From NCBI RefSeq assembly GCF_037038585.1, contig NC_092521.1, forward strand, positions 75,851,398 to 75,915,397: a stretch of 64,000 nucleotides of DNA, read 5' to 3'. Position 1 is the first letter of the stretch; every line of letters begins with the position of its first letter. The stretch comes from Patagioenas fasciata. Lineage: Eukaryota; Chordata; Aves; Columbiformes; Columbidae. The notes below the pieces were generated by a model that saw only the letters and a list, made by a program, of their open reading frames with translations, was not told where the DNA came from and did no database searches. The position numbers and the translations under genes are program-made. Of this stretch, positions 26,201-41,200 are shown in pieces.

Positions 26201-29200
26201 TGAGGCAGGACAACTAGACAATTAAGCTGTGGACTATGGAGAGCCATGAGAGACAGGGTGCATTTTAAGGGACAGAGGGAGCTGAAGGCGTGGCTTCAAT
26301 GTGTGCCACTACTGAATGTAAATTGAAAGTTTTCAAAATACCCATTTAACCCCCAAAATAATATTGAAATGTGTTTTTATTTTTCATTGACATCACTGTT
26401 AAGAAAGCCCTAATGGCATGCACCAAAGGATTTATATCCTCTACAGGTACTGATCCTGACAGCATGTTATAGGGGATCCTTCAAACATTGTTTCAGAAAG
26501 CTTCAGGCTGATCATGAGTTGAACTAGTTCAGTGGTACTTCTCAGATTTAAAAACATGTTAAAATATTAAATGCTTACTGAAAATTATTGAGACATTTAG
26601 AAAACTCTCTTTAAATCACAATAAATGTCTGTGGTGCAGGGGAAAAGTGGAAAAAGACACGAGGTGCACACACAGCAGACTTCAAAACCTCCTTACTTAT
26701 GCTATGGTTTCAGATGTGGAAAGGCTGTTGCTGGTATAGCCTGGGTACCTTTGCTGTGTGTGGGGAGTGACAACCATTTAGTCCATGAAAATACTTGACC
26801 AGATTTCTCCCAACTAGCTACTGGTGCTCATTTCTGCATCCTCCTCCTGACAGCTTGTGTGGCTTCTCTGTCCTCGTATCTCTACTTCAAAGGATGTTCT
26901 TCCACTTGCTCTTCTGGGAGTTCAGTTCATTAAGAGATTTACCATGGAACAGTAATTTTCAAGCAAGTTTGGTTTCTTTAACACTCATCAAAAATCCAAT
27001 ATGAGATCAGCATATGGTTCAGTCACTGACTTTGTCTAGTGTATCACATTTCTTACAGTTAGAGAAGAGTTGCATTGCTACTGGATTCAAAGAGAGAACC
27101 GTTGTCAAAAGTCTTCTGTCTCTTCTTGAACATAAGCATAGACTTCTACATACCATTGTTGTTTTTTAAGTGACTCACTGCATTCTTCCCTTTCCAGATG
27201 TAATATCTGAAACTTTCATAAATTAAACTCTTTCCCCAAAAATATCACAAGTGTCATTTATCTGCAATGAGACACATTTTCACTGAGGGGAAGAAACAGT
27301 GGGTAGTGTAACTGAAATATCCAACATTAGTTGACAAGTCAACTTTATTATTTCTGAAATGCTCAAAGTCACTTGCAGTTCTCCAGTACAGTGGCTCATC
27401 TTAAATAATGCTGGAATTTCAACCTGTTCATATGGGCAGATAGTAAGACATTTTTAAGAAATAGGAAATAAAATAAAATTACTAGTATGGTACGAGAGGT
27501 TTTCACTCCATGGAAATGTGTGCTTGAATTGGTCAGGTGCTTAGCCTAACCAGAATGAATGAATCAGTTTCTTAATCTAAAATGCCCACATATTAAAAAA
27601 AAAAACAAAAAACAAAAAACAAAAACCAACAAAACAAATTGTTGCCCTCTAAAGAGGTTTTATTTCATGAGGCAGATTTGGCATTGGGAACATTCTGGCA
27701 TCAGCTGCAGGGTGAGTGCAGTGACAGCTACTTCTGAGTCACTGCCTGTGTCAACATGGACTCAGGGTTGTTTACTGCTCAATGAAAGATGCTCTGTTGA
27801 GCAAATAAATTAACAAACGGCACTGCAAGGGCTTCTGTAACCCCACCGTACCCATCGCTTTGTGGTAACTCTAACTGGTACAGTGTTGCCCTTCTGTCCC
27901 CCTTGCCATGAGTTCCTATCTGTCTTATGTCTGATACCTCTATGCAGAGTGGAACCTCTGCAGGAGAATATGCTCGTAAGTTTTCTTCATTCAGAAAAGG
28001 ATGATTTTAGCCTTTCAACTGTAGAGCTGTGGTGTTGGGTTAATTGTTTTTTTCAGAGGGACTAGACATGAGGTAGAACTTACACTTAAATGTTATGTAG
28101 CATCCATTGTTCAATACACTGTATTATTGAAGTGAAAGGATTTTTTATATAAATACATATAAAAGTATTGTTGCAATGAATTACAGCAGAATAAGAAGAT
28201 GGCATGGCAGGGTTTCTTTAATTTGTGTTTTGATTTAGTTTTAATTTCATGATGAAAGTTTCAGTGTTAAGAAGTTTGAAAAATACAAATTTAAGGCATT
28301 TTGTTGCATCTGTGCCCTTTGAACTTGGAAGCTGGTATACAAGACTTAATTTTGTAAATTGCAAATAGAATGAATTTAGGCACTTGTTCAGAAAGGTATC
28401 TCTAGTCGTACCCTAAACGCACTTAAGTTACCCACTCTCGTAAGTTCTATTGGGTGAATTCAAATGCCTGTTGATAAAGAACATAAGTGGGTATAAAAAG
28501 AAACAGTGAAAATTTTAAAGGACTAGGCTGTGTTGTGTAGCTTGCCTGCTCTGTCTTCTTGGAAGTCTCTTAAAATACTAAAAATCAATCATAAGAAAGT
28601 TACTTTCCTTTCACCATTGAAAGTAAAGTATTAATTTAGTTGTTATAGACCAGCTTGTTCTCAATCACTAAAAAAAAGGAAAAAAGAAAGTAATAGAAAG
28701 GCATTCAGTTTAATCCAATTTTAATGTTTAATACTTTGTTATCATGAAAGAAAATTGGTAATAGAGTAATTTAAAAAAATATAAGAGCATCTGAAATTTT
28801 GCTTAGATGAAAGGAGATACTGAAAAAAGTAAAAAAAAATACATATTTTCTCAAATTAGCATTGAAAAGAGAAACATTTCAGTAAGTTTAACAATGATTA
28901 GAAAAAAGCAAGAAGTATTTTTTTAACTGTATAGAAATGAACTATGGAACTATGCCATGTGATTCCCTATAGTAAATCTGGTAAATCTTTTTTTTTTTTT
29001 TTTTTTTTTTTTAAATACTTCTGCCTTCATTGAAGAAAGGAGTTTCCCATGTTGATACTCATTACAGCATTTATCTTAAGGTGAAGCATGAGGAGGAGAG
29101 GTCAAGGAATAGAGCAACCAAATAAAATAAGCAGTATTAAATCCTCATATCCGTGTATTCAGCAGCGAGATCTAAAGAAATTCAAGAATGAAACAGCTGA

Positions 29201-32200
29201 AACGCTGCTGCTGCCTCTCGTGTCTAGTCTCTTACCAAGAGTTGTGCTGATGCTGCAGGATACGAGGGAGGCAACTGTGATGGAAATTTTGGAAAAGCTC
29301 CAGTAGAGACCAGATTACAGACTTATAAAGCCCGTTTCTGCTTTTGGCATATTTGTGGAGGTAGAATTGGACGATCAGTGTACATTTGGGTGAGGGTGAG
29401 ATATGGAAGAAGAGTCAAGATAGCTTTTGTAGAGGAAAAACTAAGAATTCTCTGAAGGTTTCAGTCATCCTGTGGGCGAGAATGATCCACTGCCTGGATT
29501 TCTGGCAGGCAAGATCCATCACAAAAGGGTCTTGAAGAAAGTAAGCAGTCATGGGACAAGACAAATGTCTTTACCTGATCAAATAATTTTAATTTGATTA
29601 GTTTTCCCCATTGAGAATTTTTTAAAACATATTTTTAAAAAAATCCCTCTTACGTCCCTTCAGTTTTCTTTTATGTTTACTTTAGTTTTAAAGTAGCTTT
29701 CTGCATTGCTCCAAAAAGTAAAGATTTGAGTGAAAGTTGCTTCTCAATCAAAAATATGCGCGAGTCCCAGAAACAATTATTTGTTGTCAGGCCATGTTCC
29801 ACCAGTCTGCAGAGTGTTATTCAAAGAAGTGCTTTAGTGTTGCATAGTACAGCATAATGTGGAGATCTATAAGCTTTCACGGTGAGCTTTATGCTACCAA
29901 AAGTAAATCTGTAAATAAATTTGATTTGTTATGGAACATATTTTTAGATCTCTATTTATGTATAGAATAAAACATGAGTATACAAGTTTACAGAAGGTAG
30001 TTTATGTACATTGTTGGAAGATGAAAAGAATACTGAAAGTGTAATTTTACTGGAATTCGTGAAGTGCAGGTTTGCTTTTTTTTTTTTTTCTTACTGTACT
30101 GCAGCCAGATATATTTGTTTATGAAGTAACATAGATATTGAGAGAAGGGCCAATTGTTACTGTAAAATTAATAGCAGACATTTTCCTTCCTTCTTCATAA
30201 AAATGTTTCTGGCTAATGTTTGAAAAGAACAACTATGTTTACTGCCACATCTTGCAATGTAGTTTGGGTCCCAGCTTTTGACATAGCACCAGGCTTTCTT
30301 TTTGTGCTTTTTTGAAAGCAAACCCAGCCATTTTTCCTTTCTGTCCTTTATATCACATTGAAGAAACCTGATTTCTTGTTGGTCTTTTGGCTCCTCCTGG
30401 GACATATTTTCTTCTTTGTATTTATTCCCTTCTTCTGCACTGGAAGCAGAAATGTGAAAATACCATCTTGAATACAGTGCTGGATTTCTGTACCACTTTA
30501 ATGGAAAAAATACATCTGGAGAGTTGTCCTTTCAATGTGCCGATGTTAGATACTAGATACAAACATATAAAGAACAAAAATGTGAACCTATAGACGAGGG
30601 CAGTTAGCTGACACCAGCAGAGGAAGTTGTTATAAACGTGTCACCTTCCCCTTAATGTTAAGAGGAAAACAAACTTTGAAGAAGTTGTTCTGGGGAGACC
30701 TTATCACTGTCTACAACTACCTGAAAGGAGGTTGTAGCATGGAGGGTGTTGGTCTCTTCTCCCAAGTAGCAAGTGATAGGACAAGAGGAAATGGCCTCAA
30801 GTTGCACTAGGGCAGATTTAGATTGGATATTAGGAAAAAATTCTTCACAGAAATGGTGGTCAGGCATTGGAACAGGCTGCCCAGGGAAGTGGTGGAGTCA
30901 CCATCCCTGGAGGTGTTTAAAAGACATGTAGATGTGGTACTTAGGGACATGGTTTAGTGCTAGAGTTAGGTTAGGTTATGGTTGGACTCAATGATCCTGT
31001 GGGTCTCTCCCAACCAAAATTATTCTCTGATTCTATGGGATATGTGAGATGACTGGTCTGAGTGGCTGTTACTTTCCTGAATGCAATGCACTTTGCCATG
31101 CTGGAAGAGCTGTGGGTTTTCCAAAGAAAGATGGGACGGTTGCACCAAAACAGCTGTCAGTATTTCAGCATACAGTCTCAGACCAATGCACCAGCTTCTT
31201 TGGAGACTACACAAGGAAAAGGATATGAAGGAATAGCAGAGGAACTGGTATCACACCACACAGATAAGATACAGATGTTTATCTGCCAAGCATTAAATAA
31301 GAATTGCCTTGTGTATATGCAGTGACCTTTGAACAGTAGCTGTTATAGGCTAAAGAATGACCTTTTGCAACGAAAGTTTTTTTTGACTTGCCCAAATATG
31401 AAACAAACTTTTGCCCCCAAATAATTTATAGAATTTACTCATTACATGGCCAGCAATTCATACAGGAGTAGGTGTAACTGCAAAGATTTAACCTTGCTGG
31501 ATCATTGAGAGAGTTTATTCAAACTCTAAACCACACTTGGTATGATGGAGCATGACTCATATGGGTCCTTGGGTGGAATAGCTGCCAGTCTCAAAATAAA
31601 TTGAATTTTATTTACTGCACAGTTAACTTATTCTAAATAACTCTTCAACCAAGGAGAACTCGGAATTACTGATGAAACAGAGGAAATACCAAGACCTGAA
31701 AAGAAATCTCTCACTGAGCCCTTGCAGGGCAGACTTTCCTCCAGCCTTCTTCTGGAAAGCCCTTCTAGTTCAACAGCTTCCAGTGACTTCCAGCATTGAA
31801 ACAACCTCAGCAAGCCCTCCTGTGCCTCTGGGAAATCTTCCTGTCACCTTCACGCTTGGCTGACAGTCCACTCCGCAGAAGTCAGTTGCACTGCAGCAAT
31901 GTCTCACTTCTTCATGCTCTCTCTCTGCTTGCTCCATTCCATCTTCTGCAGGGTTCCTTCCGCTGCACCTCTCAGTTGTTTGAATGGATCTTTCTTGTTT
32001 AGATGGATCCACTTGACTCAGAGCACAGCATTTGGAGAATAAAATTTGGTTTTCCTTTCTTCCAGTCACACTCTTTGGAAACAAACAAACAAACAAACAC
32101 CTGAGTTTGTAAACTGCAAACAAGCAAGTTCTGCAATGACCCAAGCTGATTATATAGGGCACTTTTCTGTAGGAAGGCCCCATTTCATCAGAGCACAACC

Positions 32201-35200
32201 ATGTATTCAGCATGTGTTCTGTGGATTCTTGGCAGGCTTTAGCATTTGCATGTTGCTAAGCTGTGCTGGATGTGGCAATGCAAGTGCTGCTGAATACAAC
32301 TATGAGACTGTTGTGGGGAGGACAACCATTTTAAGGTGTGCCCTTGAGGCTTTACCAAACCAGGATTGAAAAGGAAATTGGCTCCCTTTGGCTTATTAAT
32401 AACAATAGTGTGTTTCTACAATCCAAAATTACATTTTATAGCATTTCATATTACAAGTGGCTGAAAACATAGAGAATCCATTTTGCCATTTTCTTCAAAG
32501 TTATATCGTGTAACTGGTGGGAACAGCAATACTAGTCTGGAAAAGAGGTACATATTCAGTTGTTTTTGCTAATGTCATGCAGAAAGAGTTTTTAAGCAGT
32601 AAAAAAAAAAAAAAAAAAAAAAAAAAATTCACCAAGAGGACTGGAGAAAGAGCCAAATATGAAAATAAGAATCTTGTTACACTAAACATGTAAATTTTAA
32701 GTTCTGCGTCCCTTTCCAGGAATTAGGGTTCCTGTATGCTAAATAGTCAGCATTATGTGCCTGTATTGCTGATGTCTCAGTGATAAATAATAAATCACAG
32801 TCTGTGAATTACATGGTAAAATTGTATAATTGTATCAGAAAAAAGTATGTCTTCAAAGTTACCTTCTGCTTTCCCTTAATTTTATCTGCTTGAAAAACAA
32901 TACAACCTTTATTGTCAAGATGTTTTTCTGATGGATAAATGTGTTAATCCATGTTTAAAATGTGGAGTTTCAAAATTCATAAAATTAAATAAAGGCTTGG
33001 AGTATATTGACAATGCATGTTGGAAATCATCAAAAAGGATTTTAGATAAAGAAGTCACAAACCTTTTCCAAATTTCTCAAAAGCTTGGAAGTTATTTAAG
33101 TGCACTAATCACAGAATAGATTTAGTTCATCCACGTAATATTTTCCATTAGAAATAATGCTGCCAAAATCAATCAGCTGCAGCTTTGTTATTAGTTTTTG
33201 TAATATATTTAATTTATATTCACATGTACAAATGTGCTGGCATCCATGGGTAAACTAGGATTCCAAACCAATAGACATAAAATGTAGAATGGGTAAGAAT
33301 TAGACCCATTTAAAACCCCTAACATGTGAGACTTTTAGATAGCTGTAAGTCTGGACCTGATCCCACAAGAGGACACACTGGGACCCAGCCTTCCCCATGC
33401 TGAAGGACATTTGTCAAATGTCTCCACAGAGTTGTACTCCCATGAGAGAGAAAGAGAGAGCACAGCAGCCCTTGTGCAGGAACCCTGGGGATTAAGGGAA
33501 TTCACCTGGAGCACTGCGGAGACAGAAAACCTAGTACATGCTTCAGTGATCGTTTCATTTTGGAGCAGATTAGCTTCACCTGAAAAGGCTGCTAGGGCTC
33601 TACCTCCAAAATAACCTCATGCTCACTGATAAGCATTTTTCCTTGGGGACAGGAGGAGAGAGCGGAGGTCTCTTCTGTCAGAGGACTGTTTTGAACATGG
33701 GTTGTTCATGGATCACATTGTCTAACCCCTGGATCTCCTGTTAAAACATGAAGACTTCTGGAGCTGACCCCTTGTTTCCGTGGCACTGGTATCTATGGCT
33801 TGGTACTGAGCCTGTGTTAGAGGCTGAAGGTTGCAGGGGGCTGCGGTGATGAGCTGTGAAGGGGTGTTGTGAATCACCACATGCCAGTCAAAGCCGCCTC
33901 TGGCCTACCATGGGGTGTATGGAAAAAAACTCTTTGTGTACAAAAACTTGCCCATTGAGCACCAAAATTTTATCAATCATAGGCCCGCAGTGCCCCTGTC
34001 CAAACACAGTTCAGAAAGAAACAGGCAGCTGCTGAAGATAAGTTGTTGTGTAGAGAAGTCTCTTCATCAAAAGAGGGCACCTACAACCCTGGGGGGCTGT
34101 GTCGCATGGACAACCCATGCTGGAGCAGGGACACACCTGAGGGCACTGCAGCCCATCAGTGTCCCAGGCAAGAGCAGGGACACTGAGGAAGAGGGCAGCA
34201 GAAACCATTAAGCATAGGAAAGCAGAAGTGGTTAAGGACACAATCGCAGAAAGAAACCATCACAGAAGCCACCTCAACTTCCTGTACTTCCTGTCACCTC
34301 ATCACAGGAATTTTGATGGACTGAGTATAACACACAGAAAGAATAAGGAAAATTGGGAACTGGGATCAGAAAATGCAGAGGATAGATGGTTGTATGTATG
34401 CTTTTTTCTGAATATTTCTTTTTTTTTTTCTTTTCCAAAACTGCAATCAGCAATGAGAGGTTTAGTTTTGTTTGCAATAAATTATGTCAGTTAAAATTCT
34501 TTTACTGTAGACTATTTTGGCCACAACAGTATCTCAGCCAAGAAAGATTGTGGCCTTGGAGCCCAGAGCTAAGCACCACCCATTTCTGGGCATTTTCTAC
34601 TTATGTGGCCTTCCCTTTCAGCTCTAATTTTTTAGGATTCTGATTTTCTCTGCCTTAGTGCCTGTCCTCTCGGGACTGGCTTTCCCTAGGTGACAAGGCA
34701 CTTGAAAGTCTGGTGTTGACCATCCCAGTCTTTCTGTGGATTAAGCCTGAGTACCTCTGGAACCTACTATAGAAAACAATTCAGAAATTGTAAACACAGT
34801 AACATGGGAAATATTGCTTATGAGTTTTAGAAAATAAACCCAAGATAATTGCTTTAACCCTTGCAATGATTTCTGCTAAATTTTGTTTTGCCATTAGGTC
34901 TACTAATAAATGTTCATGAATAGTTTAGCATGTATCTGCTGTACAGTAAGTTAGTGGGTTTTTTCCCTGATCTGGTTCCTCAAAATAAAGAGAAATGGTT
35001 TTCCAAACACTGTTTTTCTTGTTCATTTTTCTGTGGGAGCAAAGTTTTTAGTTTAAAACTTTCTATATTTAGTAGCTAGTGAATATAATCATTAAAGAGC
35101 AGTTGGGAGATTTCTACAAAATACATTTTCTGTGAATAAGCAGAAGAAACTTTCATTCCTGAGGCAGATATATAATGCAAATCATTCTTGTTCCCTTTTG

Positions 35201-38200
35201 TTTATTATAGAACATTGTAAGGAAAAAAAGGTCTGCTTTATGAATGTGGTAACAGTGCATACCTTCCAGACATCTGCCTGTTCTTTGATTTCTACCTTGG
35301 GTGAGTCAGCTTCCTCTGTCTCCAAGGCTAGGAGCTGTGAGCTGTTGAATGAATGGCAATGCTTACTGCTGCTCAGAAAAAAGGCGTTAAAATATATAAC
35401 TTGCGTCACTAAAATTTATCATTGCTGTTTCACAAGAAGTAGGATGGATTCTTACTGTACATTTACTTTTCATTTGTATCTGGATGAAATAAATTTATTG
35501 AATTAGCTTCTACTTGAATAAATTTCTCCCTCCATTTTAGTAGGCTGTTGTATGCGCCACGCTTATGGTTATCTACCTCTACTCCTGACTAATCTAACAG
35601 AGACTGAGTTTTGATTAATTTTTATTTCTGTCTGGCACTGCTTCTGACTGCTCTGCCTGACCCACTTTACGGTGTTTTTGAGCTTCTGACGGGCGTAGCT
35701 GGGTGGCTGACCCTTGGTTTTGTGACTAATAGTTGATCACACAAATGGGTGGTATCTGTATGGTAGCCGATAAAATGGTGGAGAATTACAAGTGAAATAC
35801 AGAAAGAAATCCATTTTTGTATACTTAGCTGATATTCTGTAAGCAGATGGCTAAAACATCAGTAGGCAAAGTCTGAAGTAAAACCAGCCAGTGCCACACT
35901 AACTAGATGAGCACGGAGGAGCTATGATGTCAGTGTGCTTCAAACATGATCCTCTAACTTAAGTATGATGCTGTGCCTTAGAAATGCTTTTGGCTTTGCT
36001 TTGCATTTGATGCTTTCAACCACAAAGTTTGACTCTAAACTGGGCAGCTGAATAGCAAAACTCTGTCTTTGTGGAAAGGGCTGCATAGATACCTTTCAAG
36101 TGGTACTCTTGAATATCTTCCCTGACATGTCCCATGAATGGTTTGGAAGAAGGAAAGGATGTAAAGGGAGAGCTGTGTGTGGTTTTGTTCATTTCTAGTG
36201 AAAAAATAACATAAAACTCTTCTCATCAAAATGTGAAATGAGATGTACTGAAGTTAAAGGGCTTATTGTTTAAAAGAACTGTATTGAGCAAATGCCAGCA
36301 TTGTAATACTTCACCATTATTAAAGGCTGATCTAGTAATAACCATGTTAATCTAATCAAGTAGATTCTTTGAAAAATGCTGCTTGTGTTTATTCAGTGGT
36401 GATCTTGAGAAATATAAAACTTGAAGCAAGAGTTAACAGGATCAGACAGAAACAAACCTTAAAATTGTGTCAATTAATTAAGCAGTTCTGGCTGTGTATG
36501 TCGTTATGTTCTGTTTTTACTCTATTGTTTTGCTATTTGATGACTAGTCTCTTGAGCAGCTGCAAGAGAGGCACGCATTCTGAAGGTGTAGTGAACCTCA
36601 TTTACAAAATTAGTCATAGACAGCCTGCATATGCAATCTGTAATCTATGCATAAACATTAAGCATCCCCTAAGTTCCTTGAAGGAATCTGTCTTTGCCAA
36701 ATACATGGTGAGCCTGTGCATTTAAATGAGGTTTCAGAACCATGCACTGAAACCATTGCAGCAAAGCTGTGCTTATATTAATAGGTAGCTTTGGTGTTAT
36801 TTGGAGATGAAGGTGATCAGCTGGACATTAACTGTTCATATGCATAGTTATTCAGGGGCAAATGAGCTGGGTATGCTGATGGCTACAGCTACAACTCTTG
36901 TGAAACAGCCGCCATGGCTGTGCCTGGCCATGGGGCCATAGTCTGATCCGGCCTCAGTCTCTCACCTTCACCTGGCTTCCCAGCCCTCCCTGGGCCTCAC
37001 CCTGGCCCTGGTCCTGGCCCAGTTCCCTCATGGACATGTCACAGCACCATGGGCTGAGCTGGTGACCTGGGCCCTTGGTGGCCACCCCAGGCCTGCCCCG
37101 CTTGTCTGGATGTGGGGATGGGCCCTGTCCTGCTGACAGCCCAAACTTGAGGGTCCCTTTCTCGCTGGAGCCAGCTCCCTGACACCTGCAGCTTGTCTTC
37201 TGCAAAACATCTTAATGAGAGAGTTCGTGTCCCGTGGCTGGTGAAGCAGCAGGGACTGAGTGAATGGTGCTCTCATTGTACTTGTGTGTTTTGGTTTTCT
37301 GGTTTTGATATTGACTTCTGGCATCACCAGCCTTGAAATTGCACCTACAGGATCATGAAGATAAAAAGCCTTATGGTGCTGTGCTTGGGGATTTGAAAAA
37401 AAATTATTTTCTGCAAGGCAAAAAAAAAGAGGCATAGATGAACGTTGCTAGCAACGGGGAGCCCTTTAGGAGGCTGTTAATGAGCAGGCAAGATGAGATA
37501 AGATTTCAGCTGTGGCTTAAAGCCTGTACTAGCCATGAGTGAAAGCAAAAGCATCAGTTAGATATGTAAAAAAAATGACAAAAATTGTGATATGTAGGAG
37601 ACTTTTAAATGTCAGAAAGAATCCTTATCTAATTTTTTTGTTGTCAAGGCTGATGGCAGCATTTTGGAAGCATTCCAGGAAAAATGCTTCCTAACAAAGG
37701 AAGGGCCTGCCACCACATAGAAAGAGTATAAACAATCAGTATGAAATAAAAGATGCTACTCTGATGGTTTTGTATTTGAAAAGAAATGGAGTCATGTACT
37801 CAACAGCTTTGTAAGCAATCAAGTCATATAAAAATGTTTTTCAGTTTCTATCAGGGAACAGGTTTAGGTTAAATAATTTTCCAAAAGCAGTGGATTTCAG
37901 TATGATGCTTGGTGCAATGCTGGTGGACATCCTGATTAAAATACTGACACCCATCAAAAGAGCACACTCTGATGGATTTTGAGTCAGGTATCTGGAAACT
38001 GTCAGTAAAGATATTTGATAAAGTGACATGTGTGTCATATTCTGCAAGAACCAGTTCTCATTCTTTATGCTGTCATATGTTCTTTAGTAATGATCTAGGA
38101 GATACATGAAGATAATCACAGACAACCATTTTTGCAGAAAAGCCAAATGATAGTCTGAGAGTAAATACAGAAACACAGAATGCTTAATAAACTATATTCA

Positions 38201-41200
38201 TCAAGACAAGGTGCACCTTTATAATAACTGTCTGGAAAGTTGTAATTGTGAAAGCAAACAGTAAGGGTCATAGCTAGAACACTGGAAGGCTGCAACTTTG
38301 AAAAATATTTTGGAGGAACAGCAGACAGGGAACTCCAGAGACATTGCAGCAGTGTGTCGAGGTGAACAGGGCAGAAGGCTATGTGTGTCTTTGCATACTG
38401 GAGCACAGTGTCGAGATCTGTGTCAAATGAATGTTGAAAAAATGACTGAGGGTTTTTGAGAGTTTAGAGAATAGAGTGTAGAAAATACTTAGCAGCAGGA
38501 AATTTATGGAGCTAAGTCTATTTACTTGATGGAAAAGAAAATTAAGCTATCTGATCAGTTTTTAACTTTACAGGGAAGAGAGTGTGGGCATTAATCTTGA
38601 GCTGAGAAAGATATAATAGAACCAAGACTTCAAGTAAGAAATACAGAATACATTTTCAACAGTTTTTAACAGTTCATCTGATTAACCACTAGGACAAACA
38701 GCTTAGGACTTGATGAATTCTCCATCTCTTGATGTCTCTGTAATCAAGACTGAATACCTTTCTTGGTGTGTATGAGTAAAATGCAAATTATTAGTCTCAG
38801 TAGAAGTAATCAGGTTGGTGGAGAATACTAATATAGGCTAAAATTAAGGGGATAATAGTGCCTAATTGTTAAAAATAATCTCCCCTCCCAGTTAGAAGTC
38901 CAAGTTAGCTTTAAGGAAAAACAGTCTACAGCTGCTTATCCTCGTAGGTGTATTTAAGAGAATATACTTGAGATCTGGGTAAACAGTACCATAATTTGCA
39001 AAGCAAGTACCCTGTTGATCACCATTTCTGTCAGCCACGTGCCTGAGTCATCTTTGCATGATCAGGAATCCTAAGACTTCTTTCTTGTAGGTTATTTCTT
39101 GATACATTTCAAGGGGAGCTGAAAATTTTATTTTATCCATGTTTATTTGTAAATTTCACTGTTAAGGTGCATGTGTGTATAGGCTAATGGATTCTAGAGC
39201 TCTTAATGCTGACTTATTGACCTGATTTGTCAAACTTGCTAAATAGTTGATTAGATATATGCCACAGCAATCTGAAAACAAAACCTACCACAGAAAAGTA
39301 GAATTCATTATTCAGTGCCCTAAATGACATTGTAAGGGACAAAAATATCCCTATATAGGATTACAGAGACTAAAATGTCCATCTGTCACTTAATTGATCT
39401 GCATATATGTAGTTTTTCTGGAGGCTTCTTCAGTACCAGAAGCTCAACAAGGAAGCTAGACATCTCTTCCAGTAAGACCAAAATCTGGATCTGCATTTCC
39501 CTCCATAGACAAAGTGGGAGGGGTGAGGGGGAAGAAGGAGAGAAAAAAAGGGAGACTTGCCCCCTGTAGGAATTCAGTATCAGATTCTGTGAATTGCCTC
39601 AAAGGACCGTTTTTTTTTTTCCATTGAGAGTAAGGCACTAAACTAATTTTAATGTAGTGAGCCCTACCAGAATACTTTTGTTTCTCCATGATGACGTTCT
39701 GTTGTCTATATTACTCAAATGATCAGACTAGATGGAGGAATATTTGGCCTTTAGATCTATAAATTATTTGAATTATTTATGCTTTGGTAAAGAAAAGACT
39801 TGATAGTCATGTAGTCTTGTACAAATGAGTGAATCACAATTGGTAGTTTACATAACAAAACAGGAATGAGCAGATAAATAAAGCATTATTGCCTCAGGCC
39901 CAGAAGACTTTGATTTGTGAAATCTGCACTTAAGAAAATGTACTGTACCAAGCATTTCAAGGTATTTTGCTTGCTTACTGCATAGCAACAGCGTGACCTC
40001 CACTGTGCAAGATACTGCAAATGCAATTGCCATCTTGCAAAAACCGGCTCAATGCTATGATCTTTAACTGAGATATGCTAACTTACCCATCTAAACAAAC
40101 ATCCAGAGTTTATCAAGCTTTAAGGGGAGTAATGAGTAACTGGATATGACTGCTAAAGTCATCTGTAGAAATCAGGAAAACTTCTGACAAGGAAATCAAC
40201 GTGGATATGAGAGTTTGAGAGAGCAGGAACTCGGGTCAGAATTTGACAGACATCACTGAAAATCCTCAGAGAATCCAAGGAGGATGACTACTTGCTAGCC
40301 CTATACTGGGATCCGAATGGACAAGTTCTGAGAAGAAATGAGTGCTTAAACTACAGTATTGAAAGACACTATAATATTGTATTCAGTGTGGATTGTGTGC
40401 TCTGTCTTTTAGCCCCAGGACATAAAGGTCTCAGCTACAAGTGAGGGGAAAGCACAGCCCCAGAGAACAGTCAGGACAGTCAGGAAACAGTCTGGTGTGC
40501 CTGTGCATGAATCACACATACTGGTTGTGAGGTCATGTTGGTGACATTCAATGAAGGACATTTCTCAGGTGATTTTTGTTATTTCCACAGCACAGCAGTT
40601 TCTCTTTTACCAGAAGCAGGTACTGTTATTTTTAGTCTGAAGACTTTTAAATGCTGCAACTTGACCTGCATTCAGAATTACTTTGGCTTTTTTTTTTAAG
40701 GAGTGTTTTTGGAGAGTTGCTTCTCTGCCTACTACAAACAGACAAGTGTTTTGTCTCAAAGCCAATGCCTTGTATGTCAGTTCATCTAGGTTTTGATGTG
40801 TAGATTTGATGTCTTTTTGAGAGAATAGTACAGAATATATTCTCAAATAAAAAGCCACCATAAGCAGCAGTCTTGATTTACTTTCTTCCTGACACTTCCC
40901 CAGTCTGCAGAAATTTCAGTGCACATCATCAGGCACTACAATCTGATTAGTAATTGATTTTGTTCCTTCCACTATGTTCTTTTTAGCCACCAGAGATGAC
41001 AAAACATGAAGGAAGAGGTATTCTTAAATGCTTTGTGTTTCTTAGGATCTTTAGCAGAAGAAAAGGGAACAATGCATTAGTCACCATCTTGTATTTAGCT
41101 GACATGACCAGCAGAGCCATGGTGTTCATAAATAGCATTTAAGACTCTGCTTCTTTCACAGTTGTCTTTTAGTGAAATAAACTAAAATTAACAATCTGCA

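Larger units (their letters stand above)
31041..33600. other. ADCY2: Intron sequence without recognised gene
   Basis: It contains a GC-richer patch at 31660-32000 of unknown origin, an (AAAC)5 run at 32079-32099 and a 27-A run at 32601-32627. I see nothing else. Confidence 0.5.

Noticed and set aside
28988..29012. Long poly(T) run as a minus-strand retrocopy tail
   Set aside because: No cDNA-like sequence or duplication next to it.
29088..29306. 72-codon open frame with a plausible amino-acid mix ([20 protein letters not shown])
   Set aside because: No protein family I recognise, no splice context matching ADCY2, and similar chance frames are common in the intron. A protein search with a conserved hit in other birds would change this.
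32601..32627. Long poly(A) run as the tail of a processed pseudogene
   Set aside because: No polyadenylation signal, no coding remnant upstream and no flanking duplication seen. CR1 machinery in birds rarely makes processed pseudogenes.
36369..36725. 118-codon open frame in the long intron
   Set aside because: No recognised motif. Its composition and context are those of random AT-rich intron.
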